From an uncultured Bacteroidia bacterium (GTDB lineage: Bacteria > Bacteroidota > Bacteroidia > Bacteroidales > Prolixibacteraceae), in NCBI GenBank assembly GCA_903854235.1, contig CAINVV010000180.1, positions 1 through 39,881 on the forward strand: a DNA stretch of 39,881 nt, given 5' to 3'. The notes under the pieces were generated by a model. It did not search any database, was not told the origin of the DNA, and saw only the letters and a list, made by a program, of their open reading frames with translations. Positions 24,405 to 31,682 of this stretch are shown piece by piece. Numbering within the stretch: the stretch's first letter is position 1; each line of letters opens with the position of its first letter. Both the position numbers and the translations under genes were made by a program.

Positions 24405-26681
24405 ATGGAAAAGATAGTAATAGTTGGAGGAGTAGCTGCCGGGGCTACTGCAGCTGCCAAAGTTCGACGGATTTCCCCAACCGCCGAAATAATTATGCTG
24501 GAAGCGGGACCTGATATTTCGTTTGCCAATTGTGGATTGCCCTACTTTATTGGCGGTGATATCAAAAGCAGGTCAAAGCTGATCCTGCAAAGTCCCGAGA
24601 GTTTCAACGAACAATATGGAGTAGAAGTACATACCCATACCATCGTTTCGTCCATCGACCGGACTGCTCATCAGGTGAATACCCTGGATACTCGCAGTGG
24701 TGAACACAAAACCTTTGAATACACCAAATTAATCCTGGCACAAGGCGGAAGGCCAATCAAGCCAACCTTACCAGGTGCAGATTTGGATCATGTTTTTACC
24801 TTGTGGACCCTGGAGGACATGGACAAGATTTCGCATCACCTTTTGGAAAAGAAGCCACAGACTGCCGTAGTGGTTGGTGGCGGATTTATTGGCCTCGAAA
24901 TGGTGGAAGCCCTGGTAAAAAGGGGATTGAAAGTGAATGTTGTTGAAATGATGCCGCATGTGATGGCCGTTATGGAGGCTGAAACTGCCGGATTTATTGA
25001 GAATGAACTACTTTCTTACGGTGTGGGCATTCACACGGGCGCCGGGGTCATTGAGATAAAATCCCGTTCGGTCAAACTTGACAATGGCAAGATATTGGAT
25101 GCAGATATGGTTTTGCTCTCAATAGGGGTTCGTCCAACTTTGCAGTTGGCAAAAGAAGCAGGACTGGAAATTGGTGAAGCGGGAGGATTGCTGGTCAATG
25201 CGCAATTGCAAACATCAGATCCTGATATTTTTGCTGCCGGTGATATGGTGGAGATCGAACATCGTGTGAGTGGGAAAAAAGTGCGCATCCCATTGGCGGG
25301 ACCTGCCAACCGGCAAGGCCGTATCGCCGCAGAGAATGTGCTTGGCGGAAATCACGCTTACAAAGGTTCAATTGGAACTTCTGTTGTACGTGTTTTTGAA
25401 GCGGTGGCCGGAATTACCGGATTCTCCCTGAAGCAAGCCCGTGCAGCCGGATTGGATGCCGATGCGGTCGTCGTCCACAAAGAGCACCATACCTCCTATT
25501 ATCCGGGTGCAGAAACAGTTACCACGATGTTGGTCTACGACCGTCACACGGGAATTGTCCTCGGCGGACAAACGGCAGGCTACAAGGGTGCAGACAAAAG
25601 ATTGGACGTAATCGCAACTGCAACGGCTTCAAAATTAACCATCAACGATCTCGCAGACATTGATTTTGCCTATTCGCCACCCATCGGAACCGCAAACGAT
25701 GCGATTAATATGGCCGCTTACACTGCCGAAAACAGAATTTCCGGGTTTAGCCCTTCCGTAACTGTTACTGAATTGGATTCTTTGATAGCAGGTCAAAATC
25801 CGGTTATCGTGGATGTAAGGGATGTTTTTGCATTTGAAAAAACCCATGTGAAAGGTGCTGTTCATATCCCATTGGAACTTTTAACGGAGCAACTCAATAC
25901 CATTGCCAAGGGTCGTCCTGTCCTGGTCTACGACGAGACAGGCAAAAAGGGGCACCAGGCGTTGCGAACCCTGGTGGGTGCTGGGTTTAAAGAGGTCACT
26001 AATATTTCGGGAGGTCATATTTCCTTGCAGCGACAGGCCAGAACCGTGGGGTTCCAATACATTAAAATGGACCTTCTTCCGGTGGAATTGAAATCCGTTG
26101 GGGAAGAAATTTCGAGAACAGAGGACAAACCAAATGTAAAAGCCAATGAAGCCAACTCTTTGCTGGTAGTGGATGTCCGTACTCCGGAGGAATTTGAAGA
26201 GGGTGCCTATCCGGGTGCTGTAAATATTCCATTGGACGACCTGACGGAACGTCTTGCAGAACTGGGAAGTAATATGTCGCGCGAAATTGTGGTCTATTGT
26301 GCTTCAGGAGCCCGTTCAGCATATGCACAACGTATGTTGATGCAAATAGGGTTTTCCAAGGTGAAGAATGGAGGAGGACTTGCATCCATGATGGCGCAGC
26401 GAAACACAAAGCCCTCTGCAGCTGGAGCTTCCGCCGAACCCATTGTGGTGGATGTCCGGACTCCAGGCGAATTTCGGGGAGGTGCCTATCCGGGAGCAAT
26501 AAATATTCCATTGGACGATTTGCAAATGCGAATTGGAGAATTGGGAAGTAAATCAAGGGAAATTACGCTTTACTGCGCTTCTGGTGCAAGATCTGCCTAC
26601 GGTGTCAGGATCCTGCAACAGCTTGGTTTTGCAAACGTGAAAAATGGTGGTGGAATCATGCAAATGATGAGACAGAGGTAG
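24405..26681 (+). CDS. CoA-disulfide/persulfide reductase-like flavoprotein with three rhodanese domains
   Basis: A 758-residue cytoplasmic fusion. Residues 1-445 are a class of FAD/NAD(P)H disulfide reductase with VGGVAAGATAAAKVRR and the single redox cysteine Cys43 in SFANCGLPYFIGG, as in CoA-disulfide reductase and NADH persulfide reductase. Three rhodanese domains follow. The first (about 460-560) has Asp510 where the persulfide Cys should be (VYDETGKKG). The second (about 585-665) and third (about 675-758) have intact YCASGARSAYG-type loops (Cys632, Cys724) and are near-duplicates of each other. Relatives with one rhodanese domain reduce CoA or low-molecular-weight persulfides, releasing H2S. 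The extra domains suggest multistep sulfane-sulfur handling. Confidence 0.92.
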   Translation: MEKIVIVGGVAAGATAAAKVRRISPTAEIIMLEAGPDISFANCGLPYFIGGDIKSRSKLILQSPESFNEQYGVEVHTHTIVSSIDRTAHQVNTLDTRSGEHKTFEYTKLILAQGGRPIKPTLPGADLDHVFTLWTLEDMDKISHHLLEKKPQTAVVVGGGFIGLEMVEALVKRGLKVNVVEMMPHVMAVMEAETAGFIENELLSYGVGIHTGAGVIEIKSRSVKLDNGKILDADMVLLSIGVRPTLQLAKEAGLEIGEAGGLLVNAQLQTSDPDIFAAGDMVEIEHRVSGKKVRIPLAGPANRQGRIAAENVLGGNHAYKGSIGTSVVRVFEAVAGITGFSLKQARAAGLDADAVVVHKEHHTSYYPGAETVTTMLVYDRHTGIVLGGQTAGYKGADKRLDVIATATASKLTINDLADIDFAYSPPIGTANDAINMAAYTAENRISGFSPSVTVTELDSLIAGQNPVIVDVRDVFAFEKTHVKGAVHIPLELLTEQLNTIAKGRPVLVYDETGKKGHQALRTLVGAGFKEVTNISGGHISLQRQARTVGFQYIKMDLLPVELKSVGEEISRTEDKPNVKANEANSLLVVDVRTPEEFEEGAYPGAVNIPLDDLTERLAELGSNMSREIVVYCASGARSAYAQRMLMQIGFSKVKNGGGLASMMAQRNTKPSAAGASAEPIVVDVRTPGEFRGGAYPGAINIPLDDLQMRIGELGSKSREITLYCASGARSAYGVRILQQLGFANVKNGGGIMQMMRQR

Positions 26682-26715
26682 ATTCCAACTAATAACTAAA
26701 GAAATATAGTTCAAT

Positions 26716-27882
26716 ATGAAGAAAGTTTTAATTCTGGGAGGCGGTTTTGCCGGTGTACAAACAGCCATCGAGTTGCAGAAGAGTGGTGCATTCCAGGTTA
26801 CCTTGGTTTCGGACAGGGATTTTCTTTACATCTATCCGATCTCCATCTGGATTCCGGTGCGACAGACGGAGTTCGACCAAGTGAAAGTGCCGCTGGCAGC
26901 CATCCAAAAAAGGTATCCGTTTGAAGTGGTGATTGAGAAGGTCAAAGAAATTCATACAGCCAAAAAATCAGTCGTTTGCGAAAATAGAACTCTCCAATAT
27001 GACTATTTGGTAGTTGCTTTTGGTGCCGACAAGATGAAGCACAAGGGGATCGAAAATACCCTCTCAATCTGCGGTAAACCGGAAACTTCATTGGCTATCA
27101 GGGATGCACTGGATCAACTGATTGAAAAGGGTAGCGGTACGATTGCAGTTGGTTTCGGCGGAAATCCAAAGGATAAGTCAGCTGTGAGGGGAGGCCCCGG
27201 TTTTGAACTGATGTTCAACATTCACCACCTGCTCAAAAAGAAGAAAATCCGAAACAATTTTGAGCTTACCTTTTTTGCACCGATGGAGGAACCTGGTGCC
27301 AGAATGGGGAAGGGCTCGCTTGTCATGCTGAACAAAATGTTTGAGCAGTTCAGGATCAAGAAACAGTTTGGGAAGAAGATCACCGAATTTACCCCTTCTG
27401 CCGTTGTTTTTGAAGATGCTTCTCAATTGGAAGCCGACCTGATCCTGTTTATTCCGGCATCTGCCGGTCACAATGTGCTTTCAGCCAGTGATCTGCCCTT
27501 GTCTGAGGCTGGATTTGTCAGGATAGATGACAACTGTCAGGTGCCGGGAGTTTTCAATGTCTATGCCATAGGCGATATTGCCGCACTCGAAGGTCCGGAA
27601 TGGACTGCCAAACAGGGACACATTGCCGAGCTGATGGGGCGGAATGCTGCCTTCAACATCCTGGCAACAGAAAATGGAAGTCCGGAAAGAAAAGGGTACC
27701 AGGAGCATCTGAACATCCTTTGCGTCATGGATACCGGCAATGGTGCAGCTTTTGTGTTCCGGAACAATCTCAAATCATTCATTATCCCGTTGCCTTTCCT
27801 TGGTCACTGGATGAAAAAAGGATGGGGGATCTATTCGAAATGGACCAAAGTCGGCAAATTCCCCCGAATACCTGGATTGTAA
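26716..27882 (+). CDS. Sulfide:quinone oxidoreductase-like flavoprotein
   Basis: A 388-residue FAD-dependent oxidoreductase. The N-terminal Rossmann motif is GGGFAGVQTA (residues 8-17) and the second FAD contact is NVYAIGDIAAL (281-291). The C-terminal NILCVMDTGNGAAFVF places Cys336 where SQR has its C-terminal redox cysteine. The other catalytic site, normally a Cys before GPAYEF, reads SAVRGGPGFELMF here, with Arg158 instead of Cys. So it belongs to the SQR/flavocytochrome family but probably does not perform the standard two-cysteine sulfide oxidation. It sits between the persulfide-reductase-like flavoprotein and a NapH-like Fe-S protein, which may accept or donate its electrons at the membrane. 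Confidence 0.85.
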   Translation: MKKVLILGGGFAGVQTAIELQKSGAFQVTLVSDRDFLYIYPISIWIPVRQTEFDQVKVPLAAIQKRYPFEVVIEKVKEIHTAKKSVVCENRTLQYDYLVVAFGADKMKHKGIENTLSICGKPETSLAIRDALDQLIEKGSGTIAVGFGGNPKDKSAVRGGPGFELMFNIHHLLKKKKIRNNFELTFFAPMEEPGARMGKGSLVMLNKMFEQFRIKKQFGKKITEFTPSAVVFEDASQLEADLILFIPASAGHNVLSASDLPLSEAGFVRIDDNCQVPGVFNVYAIGDIAALEGPEWTAKQGHIAELMGRNAAFNILATENGSPERKGYQEHLNILCVMDTGNGAAFVFRNNLKSFIIPLPFLGHWMKKGWGIYSKWTKVGKFPRIPGL

Positions 27883-27919
27883 TTTTTTTAAGAATACCAA
27901 CAAGTCTAACTTTCTATTA

Positions 27920-28423
27920 ATGAGAAATGTACTTAAAATATTGGTCAGCACTAGATTTTACATACTGGCAGTTTTTGGAATTTTACTTTACCTGGCAATC
28001 AGCCAATTTCAGCTGTCGCTTTGGTATGTATTGCTAGCCGGAGTGCTGCTGGGCGTTGTATTCGGTAAAGTCTTTTGCCGCTGGGTGTGCCCGATGGGTT
28101 TGATCATGGAACTGATGATGAGCATGAGCCCCGACGGAAAGGTCAGGCAGATGTACCAATACCATAAGGTAGGTTGCCCGATTGCCTGGATATCCGGCTA
28201 CCTGAATAAATTTTCACTGTTCCGTATCCAATTGAACGAAAAGAGCTGCATCACTTGCGGTAAATGCGATAAACAATGCTACATTGTAGCCATGGAGCCT
28301 CAGAAATACAGTCTGTACAAACCGGGTCTGGCAAAACCGGGAATTAGTTACACTTGTTCCAAATGTTTGCTTTGCGTGGCTTCCTGCCCGAATGGCAGTC
28401 TGAAATACACAACAGTAAAGTAA
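27920..28423 (+). CDS. NapH-like membrane protein with two [4Fe-4S] clusters
   Basis: A 167-residue protein with two N-terminal hydrophobic helices (about 7-27 and 33-48) and a membrane-proximal CRWVCPMG motif (CxxxCP), typical of NapH/NosR/CcoG-type electron-transfer proteins. Two ferredoxin motifs follow: CITCGKCDKQC and CSKCLLCVASCP. It is shorter than NapH, which has four helices. No nitrate reductase genes are present. The context suggests that it moves electrons between the quinone pool and the SQR-like or rhodanese flavoproteins encoded just upstream. Confidence 0.85.
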   Translation: MRNVLKILVSTRFYILAVFGILLYLAISQFQLSLWYVLLAGVLLGVVFGKVFCRWVCPMGLIMELMMSMSPDGKVRQMYQYHKVGCPIAWISGYLNKFSLFRIQLNEKSCITCGKCDKQCYIVAMEPQKYSLYKPGLAKPGISYTCSKCLLCVASCPNGSLKYTTVK

Positions 28424-28527
28424 TTGACAATTTACTAATAGTTAATTGCTACCAGCTAATAGCTTAAATATGAGTATTCAACATTTCAATAGTGCAAATT
28501 TACAAATCAATAATTCAACGATAACCT

Positions 28528-29139
28528 ATGAGTGATTTCGACAGTATGGCAAGAAGCTGGGATGCGAATCCCATGCATCTGGAACGTTCCAAGCAAGTGG
28601 TACAAAAAATGGTGGAACTCCTTCCGCTCCGGCGGGAGATGAGCGCCCTCGAATATGGTGCCGGGACAGGGATACTCAGCTTTCTGCTGAGCGAAAAGCT
28701 TAACCATATTACCATGATGGACAGTTCTGTGGAGATGGTAAAAGTGATGGATGAAAAGGTTCACGTTCGCGGTCTTTCCAACCTGTTGCCCGTTTGTTAC
28801 AACTTGGAAAAGGAACGTTCCAATGCAAAGTATGATCTGATTTTCAACCAAATGGTTTTGCATCACATCACAGATATTCAGGCTATTTTCGAACAGTTTT
28901 ACAATATGTTGTTGCCAGATGGATTTTTGGCCATTGCAGATCTATTTCCTGAAGATGGTACTTTTCACGGAAGTGGCTTTGATGGTCATTTGGGATTTGA
29001 TCCGGAAAAACTGAAGGAGCAACTTCAGGCTACAGGCTTCTCAAAGATACAATACGAAAAATGTTTTACGGTGGAACGAAATAATCCGGAGGGCATGGTT
29101 AAGTCCTATCCGATTTTTTTGCTGACCGCTTCAAAATAG
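28528..29139 (+). CDS. SAM-dependent class I methyltransferase
   Basis: A 203-residue cytosolic enzyme with motif I LEYGAGTGILSFLL (about 41-54), an acidic strand end (MMDSSVEMV, about 67-75) and NQMVLHHITDIQAIFEQFY (about 110-128), a common methyltransferase_11/25 pattern. The substrate is not apparent. In a sulfur locus, thiol or sulfide methylation would be a conceivable detoxification, but that is speculation. It lies 104 bases after the NapH-like gene and 22 before the DUF1847 gene. Confidence 0.88.
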   Translation: MSDFDSMARSWDANPMHLERSKQVVQKMVELLPLRREMSALEYGAGTGILSFLLSEKLNHITMMDSSVEMVKVMDEKVHVRGLSNLLPVCYNLEKERSNAKYDLIFNQMVLHHITDIQAIFEQFYNMLLPDGFLAIADLFPEDGTFHGSGFDGHLGFDPEKLKEQLQATGFSKIQYEKCFTVERNNPEGMVKSYPIFLLTASK

Positions 29140-29161
29140 TTACTCAAATGAAAAAAGGGTT

Positions 29162-29632
29162 ATGACGACAGTGAATAATTTGTATGACAAGGATTCGTTG
29201 ACGGTGATGGAAACAGCTGAGGATGCTTACGTTCGCGGATCGAGTCGATTGGAGGAGATCCGGAATTATGCAAAGGGCGCCGGTCTCAAGCGGATTGGCA
29301 TCGCGCATTGTGTTTCGATGCCAAAAGAAGCAGCCGCCGTGGGTGAATTTCTGTCGGAGGATTTCGAAGTGTACAGCGTCGATTGCAAATGCGGCAAAGT
29401 CAGCAAACTTGAGATGCTTGGAAGGGAAGGAAATGGTGTCATGTGCAATCCGGCAGGTCAGGCAGATTATCTAAAAGAAAATGACACAGAATTGAATATC
29501 TCGATGGGGCTTTGCGTTGGCCACGACATGATTTTCAGTCAGAAATCGAGCGTCGCGGTGACCACGCTGGTGGTCAAGGACAGGGTGAACAACCACAATA
29601 CAATGGAAGCAATAAGGACATTGATTAAGTGA
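29162..29632 (+). CDS. DUF1847 cysteine-rich protein
   Basis: A 156-residue protein of the DUF1847 family, recognised from KRIGIAHCVSMPKEA, FEVYSVDCKCGK, VMCNPAGQADYL, ISMGLCVGHD and VKDRVNNHN. The cysteines at about 50, 75, 77, 99 and 118 with nearby histidines look like a metal or Fe-S site. The family occurs in anaerobes, and its biochemical role is unknown to me. It is the last gene of the plus-strand sulfur operon. A short convergent gap follows with no clear terminator. Confidence 0.85.
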   Translation: MTTVNNLYDKDSLTVMETAEDAYVRGSSRLEEIRNYAKGAGLKRIGIAHCVSMPKEAAAVGEFLSEDFEVYSVDCKCGKVSKLEMLGREGNGVMCNPAGQADYLKENDTELNISMGLCVGHDMIFSQKSSVAVTTLVVKDRVNNHNTMEAIRTLIK

Positions 29633-29672
29633 TTTGAATATTTTGTGAATTTTCAAGATTCTTCCAGGTTTT

Positions 29673-29993
29673 TTATTTGTGGTTAAGCAATTCGATAATC
29701 TCCCCTATTCTTTTGTTGGGATCAGGAAGTACAATAAGTTGCATTTTCAGACTATCAAATATAGCCTTCACCTTCGCCCCGAACTCACCAGATACGACCT
29801 TTTGGGACCCTCTTGAAGCGATTAGCTGAACGGATGCGGGACCAGCCCCTTCAATTCTATCCTTGTTTGGATTTGGAATAAATTCTACAGCCCGGGTTTC
29901 TGTATCGTAAATTACAAAATAGGAACAACGGCCAAAGTGGCTGTCTAATTGTGATTCAAGACTGTTTCCAGTTGATGTTATTGCTATCTTCAT
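29673..29993 (-). CDS. NifX/NifB-type cofactor-binding domain protein (copy 2)
   Basis: A 106-residue protein from the ATG at 29991-29993, chosen because the family starts MKIAITSTGNSLESQLDSHFGRC. An upstream frame extension overlaps the preceding gene and is unlike the family. It has the same fold as copy 1 near cydA but no His/Cys-rich tail. It follows DUF134 copy 2 by 16 bases, repeating the DUF134-NifX gene order seen at 18859-19672. A function in metal or Fe-S sensing or trafficking is inferred. Confidence 0.85.
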   Translation of the reverse strand: MKIAITSTGNSLESQLDSHFGRCSYFVIYDTETRAVEFIPNPNKDRIEGAGPASVQLIASRGSQKVVSGEFGAKVKAIFDSLKMQLIVLPDPNKRIGEIIELLNHK

Positions 29994-30009
29994 TTGCAGA
30001 GACTTTATC

Positions 30010-30585
30010 TTAATTACAATTTTTGCTTTTTTTTGTGGTGGGTTCCAATATGCCATTTCTTACCATCAGGTGATTGCATTCCGGACAGACTTCCTTGTTG
30101 CAGGAGGTATGTGGTAAATGAATTTTTTTGACACCACAGTTTGGACAGATGCAAAAATCATCTTGTATAATGGATGGTGCGGGTTGATTGTATGGTTCAA
30201 CTTTCGTTGATCCACATAAGGTACAATGCCTGATAGCTTCTCCTTTTTCAGTGTGATTGAACCAGCATCCGCAACTATTGCAAGTAAACCATTCACTGTC
30301 GAAATAGACTTTTCCCCCCTCAAAAACGATGGTTTTTCCTTGTACAAAGGCCTGTGCGACCTTCCTTCTGGCACTTTCATAGATGCGCGCATAGGTAGGT
30401 CTTGAAATGCCCATCATTTGGGCCGCTTCAACCTGACCGTTCAACTCAAAATCACTCAGCCTAATGGCTTCATATTCTTCATAATTGATAATGACAGGAT
30501 TGTTTTCCTCCGGCAATCCAATGGGTTTAAAGCCCTTGAAATGCGGGGGATTGTTCATTTTCCTAATTCTTTTTGGCCTGGACAT
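30010..30585 (-). CDS. DUF134 (UPF0251) DNA-binding regulator, copy 2, with zinc-ribbon tail
   Basis: A 191-residue protein. The N-terminus MSRPKRIRKMNNPPHFKGFKPIGLP and the HTH core YEAIRLSDFELNGQVEAAQMMGISRPTYARIYESARRKVAQAF closely match copy 1. It then extends by about 57 residues with two Cys clusters: CNSCGCW...CTLCGS and CICPNCG...CNKEVCPEC. These could be zinc ribbons or redox/metal sensors. It is divergent from the gene at 30707, and an 18-bp perfect palindrome lies 30 bases before its start. It is the likely local regulator of the surrounding sulfur genes, by inference. Confidence 0.88.
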   Translation of the reverse strand: MSRPKRIRKMNNPPHFKGFKPIGLPEENNPVIINYEEYEAIRLSDFELNGQVEAAQMMGISRPTYARIYESARRKVAQAFVQGKTIVFEGGKVYFDSEWFTCNSCGCWFNHTEKGEAIRHCTLCGSTKVEPYNQPAPSIIQDDFCICPNCGVKKIHLPHTSCNKEVCPECNHLMVRNGILEPTTKKSKNCN

Positions 30586-30614
30586 ATAATACGAGCATTT
30601 GATTATAATAAATA

Positions 30615-30656
30615 TATGAGCATATGCTCATAATTGCAATAATTTTTTTATCTTTG
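30615..30656 (+). promoter_or_regulatory. Perfect 18-bp palindrome and -7 element in the DUF134-2 divergent region
   Basis: TATGAGCATATGCTCATA (30615-30632) is a perfect palindrome lying between the divergent starts at 30585 and 30707. TATCTTTG (30649-30656) is an exact -7 element reading toward the small membrane protein and peroxiredoxin-like genes, so the palindrome covers the -33 region of that promoter. The same word with one change recurs at 35719. Confidence 0.7.
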
Positions 30657-30706
30657 TTTTAACCAGATAAGTTTTGGAATTTAAGCATAATAAAATTTTA
30701 ATCAAA

Positions 30707-30943
30707 ATGAGAACCGCAATCGTAAAAATGCTTTTTCTTGTTCCAATTCTTTTGTTTATCGATTGGATCATAATGGTCATCGGTGGCAACTTTTCAAATA
30801 TGTGCGGAGCCAATGACCAATTTTTCCGCACTACTTATTGCTATTTTGGTATTGTAATCTTGATCATTACGTTTCTGCTTTTCGTATTCCTTCTTCTAAG
30901 GGCATTCCTTGACTCTCATCAAAATATTCAACCTAAGCAGTAA
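30707..30943 (+). CDS. Small two-helix membrane protein of unknown function
   Basis: A 78-residue protein from the ATG at 30707 (MRTAIVKM). The frame continues upstream without a good start. Two hydrophobic helices (about 7-24 and 44-65) flank a short loop with Cys33 (NFSNMCGANDQFF) and Cys44 (TTYCYF), probably exposed outside the membrane. I recognise no family. It is 9 bases ahead of the peroxiredoxin-like gene and under the DUF134-associated palindrome, so the two probably act together. Confidence 0.7.
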   Translation: MRTAIVKMLFLVPILLFIDWIIMVIGGNFSNMCGANDQFFRTTYCYFGIVILIITFLLFVFLLLRAFLDSHQNIQPKQ

Positions 30944-30952
30944 TAAGCAGGT

Positions 30953-31633
30953 ATGGAAATAATTGCTAATCAAAAGATTGTTCCAATTGCGCGTATAGGG
31001 AGTTTCGCACCGCCGTTTCGGGCTCTAAGTACGAAAGGCTCAATCTATTTTCCAAGCGATTTTGGCGGGAAATGGGTATTGTTTTTCAATCGTCTCACCG
31101 ATGTTGTTTATGGAGATGTTCCGGAATATTTGGAATTAATTAAGATGGAGAATGAATTCAAAGGACTTAATTGTGAGGTGGTCGGTTTTTCCTCAGGTGG
31201 TCCGACTAGTTTTAATGGTTGGATAAATTCAATGAGGCAGAAAATGATGGAAAATGGAATGGAAATAGTCGATATCGATTTTCCATTAATTTCAGATTTC
31301 AGCAGCAAAATTTCCAAAAAATACGGAATGAAATGGGATGAGGGTTCCGATCTCATTAAAGCGGGAGTAGTTTACTTCATTGACCCAGATGGCCTTATTA
31401 GGGCAAAGATTCATTTTCCCATATCGCCCGGTTATAATATGGAAGAGCTTAAATGGTTACTGGTCGCACTTCAAACGAATGATTTGAGTAGTAATTGCCT
31501 GCCCTTCAGCCCGGTTGCCGGCAATACAACAGATTGTCAGGCTACCGGATTGTTCAAAAATATGGCAGTTAAAATGGCAAGTCAAGAGGCGGACCTCAAA
31601 AAATGCGATTGTTTCTATTGTGCCGGTGTTTAA
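30953..31633 (+). CDS. Peroxiredoxin-like protein lacking the peroxidatic cysteine
   Basis: A 226-residue protein with the AhpC/TSA (Prx6-type) layout: GSFAPPFRALSTKGSIYFPSD, GGKWVLFFNRLTDVVYGDVPEY, VVGFSSGGP, PLISDFSSKISKKYGM and VYFIDPDGLIRAKIHFP. Aligned without gaps to the standard PxxFTxVCTTE segment, Asp55 occupies the position of the peroxidatic Cys and the Thr is also lost, so normal peroxidase activity is unlikely. The C-terminus carries CDCFYC (Cys218, 220, 223) and two further cysteines, suggesting a thiol, persulfide or metal site. It is convergent with the YeeE-rhodanese gene. Confidence 0.82.
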   Translation: MEIIANQKIVPIARIGSFAPPFRALSTKGSIYFPSDFGGKWVLFFNRLTDVVYGDVPEYLELIKMENEFKGLNCEVVGFSSGGPTSFNGWINSMRQKMMENGMEIVDIDFPLISDFSSKISKKYGMKWDEGSDLIKAGVVYFIDPDGLIRAKIHFPISPGYNMEELKWLLVALQTNDLSSNCLPFSPVAGNTTDCQATGLFKNMAVKMASQEADLKKCDCFYCAGV

Positions 31634-31682
31634 TTTCTCCGGTCCAAAGGTTGGCTTGAAAATCACCAGGTCTGGTCGGAGT

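Noticed and set aside
27920-28423. Nitrate-reductase maturation gene napH
   Set aside because: It is shorter than NapH, has two instead of four helices, and no nap genes accompany it; only the family resemblance is kept.
28478-28495. A further DUF134-type palindrome (tatgagtattcaac)
   Set aside because: The arms are incomplete and the spacing is 3 rather than 4 bases, so it does not fit the motif.
31637-31681. Terminator between the convergent peroxiredoxin-like and YeeE-rhodanese genes
   Set aside because: The CTCCG/CGGAG arms are only 5 bp with a long loop and no T run.
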